Assembly (NCBI GenBank): GCA_003709165.1
Contig: RDRZ01000020.1
Location: 1 to 40,537, forward strand
From: Flavobacteriaceae bacterium PRS1
GTDB taxonomy: Bacteria > Bacteroidota > Bacteroidia > Flavobacteriales > Flavobacteriaceae
Direction: 5' to 3'
Length of the DNA: 40,537 nt
The position numbers and the translations under genes are program-made. Below the pieces are notes generated by a model, which did not search any database, was not told the origin of the DNA, and saw nothing but the letters and a program-made list of their open reading frames with translations. How positions within the stretch are numbered: the stretch's first letter is position 1; each line of letters opens with the position of its first letter. This document shows, in pieces, positions 25,812 through 35,389 of the stretch.

Positions 25812-26780
25812 ATGAGTTTTTTAAAAAAAATATTCTCTTTAGAAAAAAAAGAAACACTCGATAAAGGATTAGAAAAATCTAAAACCAGTTTCTTAAATAA
25901 ATTAAGTAAAGCAGTCGCCGGAAAATCTAAAGTTGATGATGAGGTTCTTGATAATCTTGAAGAAGTTTTAGTGACTAGTGATGTTGGCGTAAACACCACA
26001 CTTAAAATTATTGAACGCATTGAAGCTCGAGTAGCAAAGGACAAATATTTAGGAACAGATGAGCTTAACAGGATTCTTCGGGAAGAAATTGCAGCGTTAT
26101 TATCCGAAACCAATCCCGATAGCTATCGGGAAGGAGAAGCCACAGAATTTACAATTCCACAAGATAATAAGCCTTATGTTATTATGGTAGTTGGAGTTAA
26201 TGGCGTTGGGAAAACCACAACTATTGGTAAGTTAGCTTATCAATTTAAAAAGCAAGGATTAAATGTTGTTCTTGGTGCTGCTGATACCTTTCGTGCCGCA
26301 GCAATAGACCAATTACAAATTTGGGCTGATCGTGTAGATGTACCAATGATAAAACAAGATATGGGCAGCGATCCGGCTTCGGTTGCTTTCGACACCTTGC
26401 AAAGTGCTGTAACTCAAAATGCAGATGTTGTAATTATTGATACAGCTGGACGATTACATAATAAAGTGAATTTAATGAACGAGTTAACAAAAATAAAACG
26501 TGTGATGCACAAAGTAGTAAACGATGCGCCTCACGAAGTACTTTTAATTTTAGATGGCTCAACAGGACAGAATGCTTTTGAACAAGCCAAGCAATTTTCG
26601 GCAGCAACCGAAATAACATCGCTTGCAGTTACAAAACTCGACGGAACAGCAAAAGGCGGTGTTGTAATTGGTATTAGCGATCAATTTCAAATACCAGTAA
26701 AATATATTGGAGTAGGAGAAGGACTTGAAGATTTACAAGTATTTAATAAATACGAGTTTGTAGATTCGTTTTTTAAGTAA
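25812..26780 (+). CDS. ftsY: Signal recognition particle receptor FtsY
   Basis: A 322-residue SRP GTPase that docks ribosome-SRP complexes at the inner membrane. It has a short N-terminal amphipathic start (MSFLKKIFSLEKKE), no long acidic A domain, the N domain, and a G domain with the P-loop GVNGVGKTTT (about 128-137), DTFRAAAIDQL, DTAGRLH and TKLDGTAKGG. The segment NPDSYREGE (residues 101-109), just before the G domain, is encoded by a perfect 18-bp palindrome (26114-26131) that also occurs between genes. It therefore appears to be an in-frame repeat insertion in the N/G linker. Confidence 0.96.
   Translation: MSFLKKIFSLEKKETLDKGLEKSKTSFLNKLSKAVAGKSKVDDEVLDNLEEVLVTSDVGVNTTLKIIERIEARVAKDKYLGTDELNRILREEIAALLSETNPDSYREGEATEFTIPQDNKPYVIMVVGVNGVGKTTTIGKLAYQFKKQGLNVVLGAADTFRAAAIDQLQIWADRVDVPMIKQDMGSDPASVAFDTLQSAVTQNADVVIIDTAGRLHNKVNLMNELTKIKRVMHKVVNDAPHEVLLILDGSTGQNAFEQAKQFSAATEITSLAVTKLDGTAKGGVVIGISDQFQIPVKYIGVGEGLEDLQVFNKYEFVDSFFK
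26114..26131. repeat. Perfect palindrome TCCCGATAGCTATCGGGA inside ftsY
   Basis: An 18-bp self-complementary sequence within the coding region, read as (N)PDSYR(E). Related copies are at 26795-26813 (downstream of ftsY), 2144-2161 (in a terminator) and 37126-37143 (three mismatches). Confidence 0.85.
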
Positions 26781-26794
26781 CAAATTCCTTTGGA

Positions 26795-26813
26795 TTCCGA
26801 TAGCTATCGGGAA
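26795..26813. repeat. Second copy of the CCGATAGCTATCGG palindrome, after ftsY
   Basis: TTCCGATAGCTATCGGGAA, 14 bases after the ftsY stop, flanked by GGA and GGAATCTC. It could double as a weak transcription hairpin but lacks a T run. Confidence 0.8.
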
Positions 26814-26853
26814 GGAATCTCATCTAAGAGTCCGAAATAACAAATAAAAAAGA

Positions 26854-26871
26854 TTCCCACTTTCGTGGGAA
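26854..26871. repeat. Palindrome TTCCCAC-TTTC-GTGGGAA in the rimO leader
   Basis: A 7-bp perfect stem ending 6 bases before the rimO ATG (26878). It belongs to the ATTCC..GGAAT type repeats. Folded in mRNA it would sit where the ribosome binds. Confidence 0.65.
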
Positions 26872-26877
26872 ATAAAT

Positions 26878-28179
26878 ATGCGTACAAAATCACTTAAAAA
26901 GAATAAAATCAATGTAGTAACATTGGGTTGTAGTAAAAACATTTATGACAGCGAAGTGTTAATGGGTCAGCTTAAAGCTAGCGGTAAAGATGTCGTGCAT
27001 GAAGAAGAAGGAAATATTGTGGTGATTAACACTTGTGGTTTTATTAATAATGCCAAAGAGGAAAGTGTCAATACCATTTTGGAATATGTCAAAAAGAAAG
27101 AGGAAGGAGAAATAGACAAAGTATTTGTAACAGGATGTCTTTCCGAACGATATAAACCAGATTTATTAAAAGAAATTCCAGATGTTGATCAATATTTTGG
27201 CACTACAGAACTTCCGAGTTTACTTAAAGTTCTTGGAGCAGATTATAAGCACGAACTTATAGGAGAACGTTTAACAACGACACCAAAAAATTATGCCTAT
27301 TTAAAAATTGCTGAAGGTTGCGACAGACCTTGCAGTTTTTGTGCGATTCCAATTATGCGAGGCAAGCATCGTTCTACACCAATTGAAGAGATTGTTATTG
27401 AAGCAGAAAAATTGGCAGCAAATGGTGTAAAAGAACTCATTTTAATTGCCCAAGATTTAACCTATTATGGTTTGGACATCTATAAAAAAAGAAATCTTGC
27501 TGAACTGCTTCAAACACTTGTAAAAGTAGATGGTATTGAATGGATTCGTCTGCATTATGCTTTTCCAACAGGTTTCCCAATGGATGTTTTGGAGGTCATG
27601 AAAAGTGAACCTAAAATTTGCAATTATATCGATATTCCGTTGCAACATATTTCAGATCATATTTTAAAGAGTATGCGTCGCGGAACTACAAAAGAAAAAA
27701 CCACAAATCTTTTAAGAAAATTTCGAGAAGTTGTTCCGGAAATGACCATTCGTACAACCTTAATTGTTGGTTATCCAGGCGAAACTGAAGAGGATTTCCA
27801 AGAACTTAAAAGTTGGGTTGCCGAAATGCGTTTTGAGCGTTTAGGCTGTTTTACATATTCGCATGAGGAAAGCACATACGCTTACAATCTTATAGACGAT
27901 GTTCCTGAAGATGTAAAACAACAACGTGCTAACGAAATAATGGAATTACAATCGCAAATTTCGTGGGAACTCAATCAAGAAAAAATAGGCAAAACCTTTA
28001 AAGTGGTCATCGACAGAAAAGAAGGTAATTATTTTGTAGGTCGCACCGAGTTTGATTCTCCTGATGTTGATAATGAAGTTCTTATAGATGCCACAAAAAC
28101 ATACCTCAAAACTGGAGAATTTACTATTGTAACAATTACTGATGCTTCCGATTTTGACCTTTATGCCGAAGTGGTTTAA
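26878..28179 (+). CDS. rimO: Ribosomal protein uS12 methylthiotransferase RimO
   Basis: A 433-residue radical-SAM enzyme that methylthiolates an aspartate of ribosomal protein uS12. The N-terminal UPF0004 domain has cysteines 18 (TLGCSKN), 53 (NTCGFI) and 87 (TGCLSE) for one 4Fe-4S cluster. The radical-SAM motif CDRPCSFC gives Cys148, 152 and 155. A C-terminal TRAM domain (about 370-433) binds the substrate. The CSKN and NTCGFINNAKEES words are typical of RimO rather than MiaB. Its 3' end overlaps the convergent gene by 4 bases. Confidence 0.96.
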   Translation: MRTKSLKKNKINVVTLGCSKNIYDSEVLMGQLKASGKDVVHEEEGNIVVINTCGFINNAKEESVNTILEYVKKKEEGEIDKVFVTGCLSERYKPDLLKEIPDVDQYFGTTELPSLLKVLGADYKHELIGERLTTTPKNYAYLKIAEGCDRPCSFCAIPIMRGKHRSTPIEEIVIEAEKLAANGVKELILIAQDLTYYGLDIYKKRNLAELLQTLVKVDGIEWIRLHYAFPTGFPMDVLEVMKSEPKICNYIDIPLQHISDHILKSMRRGTTKEKTTNLLRKFREVVPEMTIRTTLIVGYPGETEEDFQELKSWVAEMRFERLGCFTYSHEESTYAYNLIDDVPEDVKQQRANEIMELQSQISWELNQEKIGKTFKVVIDRKEGNYFVGRTEFDSPDVDNEVLIDATKTYLKTGEFTIVTITDASDFDLYAEVV

Positions 28180-29486
28180 GGTTTAACTTTTTTAAGTTGT
28201 TTAATTATTTTTTTTATAGCAGATTCTATTGACTTTTCGGGTTCTATAATGTTGTATTTCCCCCAAAATTCAGGATCTGAAAATCCAGAAGCTTCATCAC
28301 CTAAAATAATAGTGGGTTTTAAACTGTTTTTAGGTTTCATTATTCCTGTTGTATTTTTCTCCCAATCTGTAATAGCCATTTCAATGTTTAAAGTATAGGT
28401 GCTGCTAAAAAGTTTCTTTTTCCACTTCACTTTAAAAGCCAGTTGTATGTTGCTATATGTATAATACCATTTTCCGTTTTTGGTTTGATAATCTACTCGA
28501 TAAAGTGCTTCAATAAGAGAGATTTTAACTTTTCTAGGTTTTTTTCTTAAAAACAAATCCATAGCTTGTTTTTCGTTTTCTATATTAAGTTTATATTCAG
28601 CACTAGTTAATGCAAAAGTTTCTGAATCTATAAATAGTTTACCATCATAAAGTGATGAAACTACATTAGGTTGTTGTTTGAATCTTACCACATATACCTT
28701 ACGATTATTTATTTGTGTAGAAGGCTCGAAACTAAAGTCATAATATTGAAAAGTGTCTTCAGCAAAAATGTATTCAGGATATTTAATAATGTCAGAGTAT
28801 AATGTGCTAAACGGACCTCCTTGAAGCTTTATTGCTAATGTATCTAGTTTGGAGTAGTTTGAGTTTTTACGTGACTTAATAAGTTTAATCGCATCCTTTT
28901 TTTCGGAATTATAGGGCTGTTTATAAATCTTTACAACTGCTTCAGACAAAGACGCATTTTTATTACGTTTTTTAATGGTCTCTCTATAAAATGCAGTCAT
29001 TATGGCTGGCTCATTATAATAATTATTTCCTTCTCTATCTAAAGTAGCTCTAACCAGAGTTTCTGCATTTTTTGGAATATTAATTCTTACCTGTGTTAAT
29101 TCTGTAATCGAAATATTAAGAGCAATTTTGTTGTTCTTGTTTTTTAAATCTTTAAGCAAGACTTCTTGTGTTTTATAACCTAAAAAGGAAACTGTTAGCA
29201 TCTTATCCAATAAGTTGTTAGGAACCTTGAGTAAAAATCTACCTTCTCTATTGGCAACGGTTCTTATGTTGGTACTATTAACAGTTAAGTCAGCAAATGC
29301 CAATGGTGCTTTTGTATTGCTATCAATAATAATGCCTTTAAATTCTGTATAGGATTGAGTGTTTTGTTGCGAATCTTCTTGCTGAAAAGTTGTAGCCTCT
29401 GCATTAAAATTATTTCCAACTAAAAGAATGATAACTATTAATGGTATAAAAAACCTATAAATTTTGTTTAAGATTACTTTTTTCAT
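28176..29486 (-). CDS. Exported CarboxypepD_reg-like domain protein
   Basis: A 436-residue protein with a signal-anchor-like N-terminus (MKKVILNKIYRFFIPLIVII, then GNNFNAEA). A CarboxypepD_reg-like domain follows (about 50-130, FKGIIIDSNTKAPLAFADLTV, VSFLGYKTQEV). The remaining 300 residues are beta-rich, including KVYVVRFKQQP and LFIDSETFALTSAEY, and resemble the outer-membrane-associated proteins related to DUF5686. It is probably in the periplasm or outer membrane, with unknown role. The open frame extends upstream to 29603, but ATG 29486 gives a proper signal sequence. The gap to the adenosine deaminase upstream is 106 bases. Confidence 0.75.
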   Translation of the reverse strand: MKKVILNKIYRFFIPLIVIILLVGNNFNAEATTFQQEDSQQNTQSYTEFKGIIIDSNTKAPLAFADLTVNSTNIRTVANREGRFLLKVPNNLLDKMLTVSFLGYKTQEVLLKDLKNKNNKIALNISITELTQVRINIPKNAETLVRATLDREGNNYYNEPAIMTAFYRETIKKRNKNASLSEAVVKIYKQPYNSEKKDAIKLIKSRKNSNYSKLDTLAIKLQGGPFSTLYSDIIKYPEYIFAEDTFQYYDFSFEPSTQINNRKVYVVRFKQQPNVVSSLYDGKLFIDSETFALTSAEYKLNIENEKQAMDLFLRKKPRKVKISLIEALYRVDYQTKNGKWYYTYSNIQLAFKVKWKKKLFSSTYTLNIEMAITDWEKNTTGIMKPKNSLKPTIILGDEASGFSDPEFWGKYNIIEPEKSIESAIKKIIKQLKKVKP

Positions 29487-29592
29487 AACATTGAAGATTA
29501 AATTAGATAGCCTAAAGATACTGAAAATTTGCTTTTTAGCTTTTACTATTATAGAATTTAACAATTTGGAAGAATATAATAGTCTTGTCTTT

Positions 29593-30576
29593 TTAATAAG
29601 CATTTTCTATTAGTACACTAATTTTTTTCTTGATTTTCTCTGTTGCAAACGAGTGTTTGATGGCTTCAAGATTACATTTTTTGAAATATTTTCTATCCCA
29701 ATTAAAAATTTGTTCCATAATATGATACTCTTTGTTTAGTGTAGTATTAGAAATAGTTCGACAGTCTGTATTAATACTCATTGAAACACCTGAATTGTAA
29801 ATTTTATTAGCCGAATGATCTTCTATTTTATCAAATACATTTACTTGTATATTACTGGTAGGGCAAACCTCTAAATGTATTTTTTTTGCTTTTAGAAATG
29901 CTAAAAGGTCGTCATCTTCAGTACTTCTAACGCCATGTCCAATTCGTGAAGGATAAAAGTTCTCGAGAGTCTCCCAAACACTTTCTGGACCTTTTGCTTC
30001 TCCAGCGTGTGCTGTACATTTTATACCATTGGTTTTAGCAAATTGAAACGCATTTATGTGATTGTCTATAGGAAAACCTGCCTCATCTGCAGCAATATCG
30101 AAACCAACAATATGAGTTCCTTTATAGGTATCTACGAGTTTTACAATTCCCATACTTTGTTCTTCGCTGTAATGTCTTAAAGTACAAAGTATTATTCCTG
30201 CATCTATTCCATATTTTTCAATGCCTTCATTTGTTGCTTTGTTTACTTCTTCTACAACCTGTTCGGGAGAAAGCCCTTTTGATATATGCAATAAAGGGGC
30301 AAATCGAATTTCAGCATAAACTACATTATCTTCTTTTAATTGTTTAAACACGTCTAAAGTAACGATTCTTAATTGCTCTTTGGTTTGCATCAACTCGAAG
30401 CCTTTTATTGACCTTTTTATATAGTCGGCTAAATCTGTGCATTTTGGTGGTGCAATAAATGAATGCTTGTATTCTTCAATGGTTACTGATGGATTTAAAT
30501 GCTTTACTACATCGTAACTTAACGAACAATCTAAATGCAAATGAAGTTCAACTTTTGGTAGCTTGGAGTAATTCAT
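29593..30576 (-). CDS. Adenosine deaminase family protein
   Basis: A 327-residue cytosolic amidohydrolase. Metal and catalytic residues are visible: His12 and His14 in VELHLHLDCSL, His190 and Glu193 in TAHAGEAKGP, His214 in RIGHGV and Asp271 in SINTDCRTISN. These are the ADA hallmarks for zinc-dependent deamination of adenosine to inosine. Two positions differ from textbook ADA: HLHLDC instead of HLHLDG, and TDC (Cys272) instead of TDD. The second Asp normally contacts the purine, so the substrate could differ. It is 9 bases after the small secreted gene upstream and is probably in one operon with it and the M14 peptidase. Confidence 0.9.
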   Translation of the reverse strand: MNYSKLPKVELHLHLDCSLSYDVVKHLNPSVTIEEYKHSFIAPPKCTDLADYIKRSIKGFELMQTKEQLRIVTLDVFKQLKEDNVVYAEIRFAPLLHISKGLSPEQVVEEVNKATNEGIEKYGIDAGIILCTLRHYSEEQSMGIVKLVDTYKGTHIVGFDIAADEAGFPIDNHINAFQFAKTNGIKCTAHAGEAKGPESVWETLENFYPSRIGHGVRSTEDDDLLAFLKAKKIHLEVCPTSNIQVNVFDKIEDHSANKIYNSGVSMSINTDCRTISNTTLNKEYHIMEQIFNWDRKYFKKCNLEAIKHSFATEKIKKKISVLIENAY

Positions 30577-30585
30577 TTTTAATGC

Positions 30586-31020
30586 TCAATCAGTTTTAAA
30601 AAGTTCCAATCCTTTAATTACGCTTTCCTCTGAACTATAAAATCGTATAGATTCTTTAATGACTTTTGCAGATTTATCTCTTGGTGATTTACTATTTATT
30701 CGAGCTTTAGAATTATTGAAGTTTAATGTATGAGTTTCATCAATATCATTTTTATCAGCATAGAAATAAATAAGTTTATTCTTTGCTTTCCATGTTCCTT
30801 TTACGTAAAAATTTTCTTCTGTACAAATATCACAATTCAAATTGCGATAAAAGTTGTATAAAAATGTTCCATCAGCATTTAAAGAAAGCATCCACTTAAA
30901 AATTTCTTCTTTTTTAGTTATTGATTTTCTTTCATAATCTCCAAAATAGTCTTCAGTTTGAGCAGATAAAGTCAGATTGAAAATGACAGTAAAAATTATT
31001 AGTAGATGTTTTATTTTCAT
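30586..31020 (-). CDS. Small secreted protein, unknown function
   Basis: 144 residues with a signal peptide (MKIKHLLIIFTVIFNLTLSAQ). The mature part is beta-rich (FKWMLSLNADGTFLYNFYR, YVKGTWKAKNKLIYFYAD), with the GTF..GTW spacing often seen in small lipocalin-like or DUF4488-type proteins, and a Cys-x-x-Cys (CDIC). No function is assigned. It lies 5 bases after the M14 peptidase stop and 9 bases before the adenosine deaminase ATG, so it is cotranscribed with both. Confidence 0.7.
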   Translation of the reverse strand: MKIKHLLIIFTVIFNLTLSAQTEDYFGDYERKSITKKEEIFKWMLSLNADGTFLYNFYRNLNCDICTEENFYVKGTWKAKNKLIYFYADKNDIDETHTLNFNNSKARINSKSPRDKSAKVIKESIRFYSSEESVIKGLELFKTD

Positions 31021-31025
31021 ATGTT

Positions 31026-33533
31026 TTACAACTCAAAAGCATTGTTATTTACAAAGAAAATTGCATTGACAAAAAATAGTTTTCCATTCTCCCAAAAACT
31101 TCTAAATAACTGATTATCAACCATATAAATAACACTTCCTTTGCCTAAACGCTCCTCACCAAAAACCAAAGTATTATTTAATTTTTTCATGGCTTCACTA
31201 CCTACAAAACCTGAAACTTTTGTTGGGTTGTTTCCTATATATGCCACATTATACCCATTTTCTAATAACTTGTATGTTGAGCTTCCGAGTTTTAAAGAAA
31301 AATAAGTGTCGGAATACCCAAATGCCATTGGATGCGTATTGTCAACCTTGGTTTTAAAAATCGCACCTCTTATCATTTGCTTGGCTCTTTCTCGTTCACG
31401 ATCTGCATAAGGGATTAGATTATTAGTTTTTTCTTTGTCGTTGTCTTCATTATCGTCTTTATCTGCTTTAAAACGCTTTAATTTAAATCCTTCTTTATCT
31501 GCAAAAGTACTTAATGCGCGATCTATTGCAATCACTTTTCCACCAGCTTTAATCCATGATTGTAGCTTTTTCATTGCAGCTTCATTTAGAGAACTTCTGT
31601 AATTACCACTTGGTATAATGAGTACATTATATTTGTCTAAATTTGTCCGACTTAAATTTTCTGTATTTATTGAGGTTACAGGATAATGTAATTGCTGCTC
31701 AAAGAAATGCCATATAGCACCATAGCTTAATGATGAAGTGCCTTTTCCGGAAAGCACAGCTATTTTTTGTTTGTTTACCAACTTAATATATGGTGAGCCG
31801 AAATCAGGACCAGATTTCGAAAATCCAGAAGCTACAGCATTAAGTTTACGATTGTATTTGTTTGCTGTATTAACCAATAAATCATCAAGATTATCAACTT
31901 TTTTATTATCACCTCTTATAATAATCAGCGAGCCTCTATCAAAATTTTGACCATCGGTAGTTATTGGCTTTTCGGTAAAACGAACTTTAATATTTTGGGT
32001 TAATAAATCAGTCAAAAATTCAGCATCTTTTAAGCTATTCCAACGTACTATATAACCTGTGGCATTTGTGTTTTTACTATTAGAAACCATTTTAGAAGTT
32101 GAAGTATTTGAAGCAACCAAACTTGTACTCGCTACAGTTTCTAAACCATAGGCATAAGGTAAACTCCATGCAGTAATATCGTACGTAAGCGAATCTCTTA
32201 ATTTTGCATTCGCTTCAAATAAAACTTTAACCATTTTCCCTTTGGGTTGATTTGTACTTACTACCAAATCGTTAGAAGTTGTATTCATGCTTCCTTGTGC
32301 ATTCAAAGAATATTTTAAACCGCTTACTTTTCCGTTTTTAGCATTGCCATATTTTATTTCGTGTTTATCTAACAAAGATTTTAAAGCTTCTATCTTATCA
32401 CTATTTCCTTGTAATACATAGCTTTTATATTTTAGTCCGGAGGTATTAAAGAATTTTTTAAATTCAGTATTTAAATGTGCAGCATTTTTAGAAGAAATTT
32501 CAACAGTTGATAATCCGGTTGTGGTATGATGTGCTACTCTATCAACAAGAGTAAGAATATCGCCTTCATCATTTAAAACACCAAGACCAGCTCTACTATG
32601 TCCTGCTTGTTCGTAAGTCATACCAATAGCTCCCATAAATGTAGGATAGGTATCTCCATAACTTGGATAAAACAAATCGAAACGTTCGCGAGTAAAAAAC
32701 AGCCAACCATTTTTGTCAAAATATTTTGCATGGTTTTTTCCTAGTTGTATTTGAAAATCACGTTGCCAATCGCTAATAATTTCATGAAAAGGTTCAGCAG
32801 CAGGCGCAAAATAATAAGGTTCGTTTATGCCTTGCTCATGAAAATCGACATGAATATGAGGCAACCATTTATTGTATATTTTTAGTCTGGCTTGCGATTC
32901 GATCTGGCTTGCCCAAACCCAGTCGCGATTCAAATCAAATAAGTAATGATTTGCTCTTCCTCCAGGCCAAGGTTCGTTATGCTCACTGGCTTGTTGGTCA
33001 ATATTATAAGGCTTGCTTGCGGTTTCATTAAACCAGTTTACATAACGATCGCGTCCATCGGGATTTATACAAGGATCGATAATAACAACTGTATTTTTCA
33101 ACCAATCTTGTTTTTCGGTTAAAAGCATGTAAAGTGTTTTCATTGAAGCTTCAGTACTCGATGCTTCGTTACCATGGACATTATAGCTCAACCAAACAAT
33201 GGTGATATTATTTATAGGAGAAAAACCATTAATAATTCCAGCGTTTTTTAAATTATTTTCTCTGATAGTTTTAAGGTTTCTCATGTTTTCTTCGGAAGAA
33301 ATATAAGAAACATAAAGAGGTCGTCCCTCATAAGTTTCACCATACTTTTCAAGTTTAACGTGGTTTGGCATTAAGGCTTCAACATGCTTAAAGTATTCAA
33401 CAACTTTATGGTGTCTTGTAAATTGTGTTCCTAATTCGTAACCTAAAAAATCACTTGGCGATTGAATTTGTTGTGCCATTGTAAAGGAAACAGTACATAC
33501 TACGACTAACAGAACTTGATAAATTTTTTGCAT
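31026..33533 (-). CDS. Exported M14 family zinc carboxypeptidase
   Basis: An 835-residue protein with a signal peptide (to about residue 20, TMAQ). The M14 active site is complete: zinc ligands His and Glu in YNVHGNEASS, DPCINPDGRDRY, His in HIHVDFHEQG, and the catalytic Glu in MTYEQAGHSRAG. The C-terminal half (from about 380) has no peptidase motifs but contains a Rossmann-like segment (VLIIPSGNYRSSL, GGKVIAIDRALS), as in class-I amidotransferase-like lobes of this subfamily. It probably trims peptides in the periplasm. First gene of a minus-strand operon with the small secreted protein and adenosine deaminase. Confidence 0.92.
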   Translation of the reverse strand: MQKIYQVLLVVVCTVSFTMAQQIQSPSDFLGYELGTQFTRHHKVVEYFKHVEALMPNHVKLEKYGETYEGRPLYVSYISSEENMRNLKTIRENNLKNAGIINGFSPINNITIVWLSYNVHGNEASSTEASMKTLYMLLTEKQDWLKNTVVIIDPCINPDGRDRYVNWFNETASKPYNIDQQASEHNEPWPGGRANHYLFDLNRDWVWASQIESQARLKIYNKWLPHIHVDFHEQGINEPYYFAPAAEPFHEIISDWQRDFQIQLGKNHAKYFDKNGWLFFTRERFDLFYPSYGDTYPTFMGAIGMTYEQAGHSRAGLGVLNDEGDILTLVDRVAHHTTTGLSTVEISSKNAAHLNTEFKKFFNTSGLKYKSYVLQGNSDKIEALKSLLDKHEIKYGNAKNGKVSGLKYSLNAQGSMNTTSNDLVVSTNQPKGKMVKVLFEANAKLRDSLTYDITAWSLPYAYGLETVASTSLVASNTSTSKMVSNSKNTNATGYIVRWNSLKDAEFLTDLLTQNIKVRFTEKPITTDGQNFDRGSLIIIRGDNKKVDNLDDLLVNTANKYNRKLNAVASGFSKSGPDFGSPYIKLVNKQKIAVLSGKGTSSLSYGAIWHFFEQQLHYPVTSINTENLSRTNLDKYNVLIIPSGNYRSSLNEAAMKKLQSWIKAGGKVIAIDRALSTFADKEGFKLKRFKADKDDNEDNDKEKTNNLIPYADRERERAKQMIRGAIFKTKVDNTHPMAFGYSDTYFSLKLGSSTYKLLENGYNVAYIGNNPTKVSGFVGSEAMKKLNNTLVFGEERLGKGSVIYMVDNQLFRSFWENGKLFFVNAIFFVNNNAFEL

Positions 33534-33651
33534 TTGGTTAATATTTTTTGGAAAGTTAAAGTTAAAGATAGAAAGCCAAAACGAATTAACTAAAATTTAG
33601 GAGTTAAAATATTGAAGAGTTTTATATTTACACAAGAATTGAAGACAAACT

Positions 33652-35250
33652 ATGCCAACAGACTGTATTCCGTTTAAAGATACCAACTATTTTTCATCGT
33701 TGATTTGTGATTATTTAGATGAAAACCCAGATTTAAAACCGTTTTACAATCGTTTCCCAAACCTTGAGAATTTTAAAGCTCAAATTGATACAAAGCGTCA
33801 TTCGAAATCACATCGAACAGTTCTCGTAAACGTTTTAAAAAAGCAATATCAAAACGTAAAAAGCTCGTCACTTACAACTCAAAATATAGAAGCATTAAAA
33901 CAGGAAAACACCTTCACAATAACCACAGGACACCAACTTAATTTATTTACTGGACCTTTATATTTTTTATACAAAATTATTTCGACCATAAATCTTACTA
34001 AACAGTTAAAAGAAAAATACCCAGATTATAATTTTGTACCAATCTATTGGATGGCAACTGAAGATCATGATTTTGATGAAATCAATTATTTCAATTTTAA
34101 AGGAAAAAAGATACATTGGAATATTGAATCTAAAGGAGCAGTTGGCAAATTAAACACCAATGGATTAGAAGACGTTTGTAAAATTTTTTCAGCCGAACTT
34201 GGGCAAGGAGAAAATGCCGACTTTTTAAAGGATTTATTTAAAAACGCATATCTGAAACATAACAATCTAACGGAAGCCACACGTTATTTGGCAAATGTGT
34301 TATTTAAAGATTATGGTTTGGTAATTCTTGATGCCAATTATTCGGAGTTGAAGCGATTATTTATTCCTTTTATAAAAGACGAATTAGTTAGCCAAACAGC
34401 ATACAAAAAGGTTGTTGAAACGTCTAAACGTCTTAACAGTTTAACACCTAATTACAAGATTCAGATAAATCCAAGAGAAATCAATCTGTTTTATTTGAAA
34501 GATAATCTTCGCGAACGTATTGTTGAAAAAGACGGAAATTACTTTGTAAACGAAACTAATATTTCATGGAGCAAGAGTGAAATACTAAAAGAAGTCAATG
34601 ACTTTCCAGAACGTTTTTCGCCCAATGTCATCATGCGACCATTATATCAGGAAGTTGTTTTACCTAATCTCTGTTATATTGGAGGAGGAGCAGAATTAGC
34701 GTATTGGTTGGAACTTAAAGATTATTTTGAAGCTGTAAATGTTGCGTTTCCTGTATTGTTACTACGAAATTCGGTATTGATTAAAACCGAAAAACAAACG
34801 CAGAAATTAGATAAATTGAATTTATCTTTAAACGATATATTTTTAAAGCAGAGTGATTTAGTCAATCAGCAGATAAAGAAACTTTCAAGCATTGATATAG
34901 ATTTTACGAGTCAGAAAGAGTTTTTAAAAAAGCAATTCAAAGATTTATATACTTTAGCAGAGCAAACTGACAAATCGTTTTTAGGAGCAGTTGCAGCACA
35001 AGAAAAAAAACAAATTAAAGGCTTAAATAATCTTGAAAACCGTTTGTTAAAAGCTCAAAAACGAAAATTAAGCGAACAAGTTGAGCGCATCACTTCTTTA
35101 CAAAACGAATTATTTCCAAGGCAAAGTTTGCAAGAGAGAAACCTTAATTTTTCTGAATTATATCTTCAGTATGGAATGCAATTAATTCCGAAGTTAATAC
35201 AAGAATTAAAACCTTTAAAAGGAGAGTTTTTAATAGTAACTTTGTTTTAA
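33652..35250 (+). CDS. bshC: Bacillithiol biosynthesis cysteine-adding enzyme BshC
   Basis: A 532-residue cytosolic enzyme that adds cysteine to glucosaminyl-malate in the last step of bacillithiol synthesis. Visible family segments are TTGHQLNLFTGPLYFLYKI, VPIYWMATEDHDFDEIN and LPNLCYIGGGAELAYW. A C-terminal coiled-coil stretch (about 400-490) is typical. Length is normal. bshA and bshB are not in the window. It is divergent from the M14 operon and is followed by a 150-bp gap before guaA. Confidence 0.95.
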   Translation: MPTDCIPFKDTNYFSSLICDYLDENPDLKPFYNRFPNLENFKAQIDTKRHSKSHRTVLVNVLKKQYQNVKSSSLTTQNIEALKQENTFTITTGHQLNLFTGPLYFLYKIISTINLTKQLKEKYPDYNFVPIYWMATEDHDFDEINYFNFKGKKIHWNIESKGAVGKLNTNGLEDVCKIFSAELGQGENADFLKDLFKNAYLKHNNLTEATRYLANVLFKDYGLVILDANYSELKRLFIPFIKDELVSQTAYKKVVETSKRLNSLTPNYKIQINPREINLFYLKDNLRERIVEKDGNYFVNETNISWSKSEILKEVNDFPERFSPNVIMRPLYQEVVLPNLCYIGGGAELAYWLELKDYFEAVNVAFPVLLLRNSVLIKTEKQTQKLDKLNLSLNDIFLKQSDLVNQQIKKLSSIDIDFTSQKEFLKKQFKDLYTLAEQTDKSFLGAVAAQEKKQIKGLNNLENRLLKAQKRKLSEQVERITSLQNELFPRQSLQERNLNFSELYLQYGMQLIPKLIQELKPLKGEFLIVTLF

Positions 35251-35331
35251 AATTCTGTGATACATATATTTTGTTGTTTTTAGCTTTTTTAGTTATTAGC
35301 AATTTGCTATTGTAGAAATTTTGAAGATAAG

Positions 35332-35364
35332 TTTGGAATTTGGTGCTTTTTTATTGGAATTTAT
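35332..35364. repeat. GGAATTT-type dispersed repeat before guaA
   Basis: TTTGGAATTTGGTGC followed by a T run and ATTGGAATTTATA. It is matched by a similar block at 37025-37059. I recall words like this recurring in flavobacterial intergenic DNA. Confidence 0.45.
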
Positions 35365-35389
35365 AGTTTCGTAAATCCAAAATCATTTC

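Noticed and set aside
26795..26813. Rho-independent terminator of ftsY
   Set aside because: The hairpin is strong but not followed by a T run, and it matches the dispersed palindrome better than a terminator.
29487..29603. N-terminal extension of the CarboxypepD_reg-like protein
   Set aside because: It overlaps the end of the adenosine deaminase gene and would bury the signal sequence.
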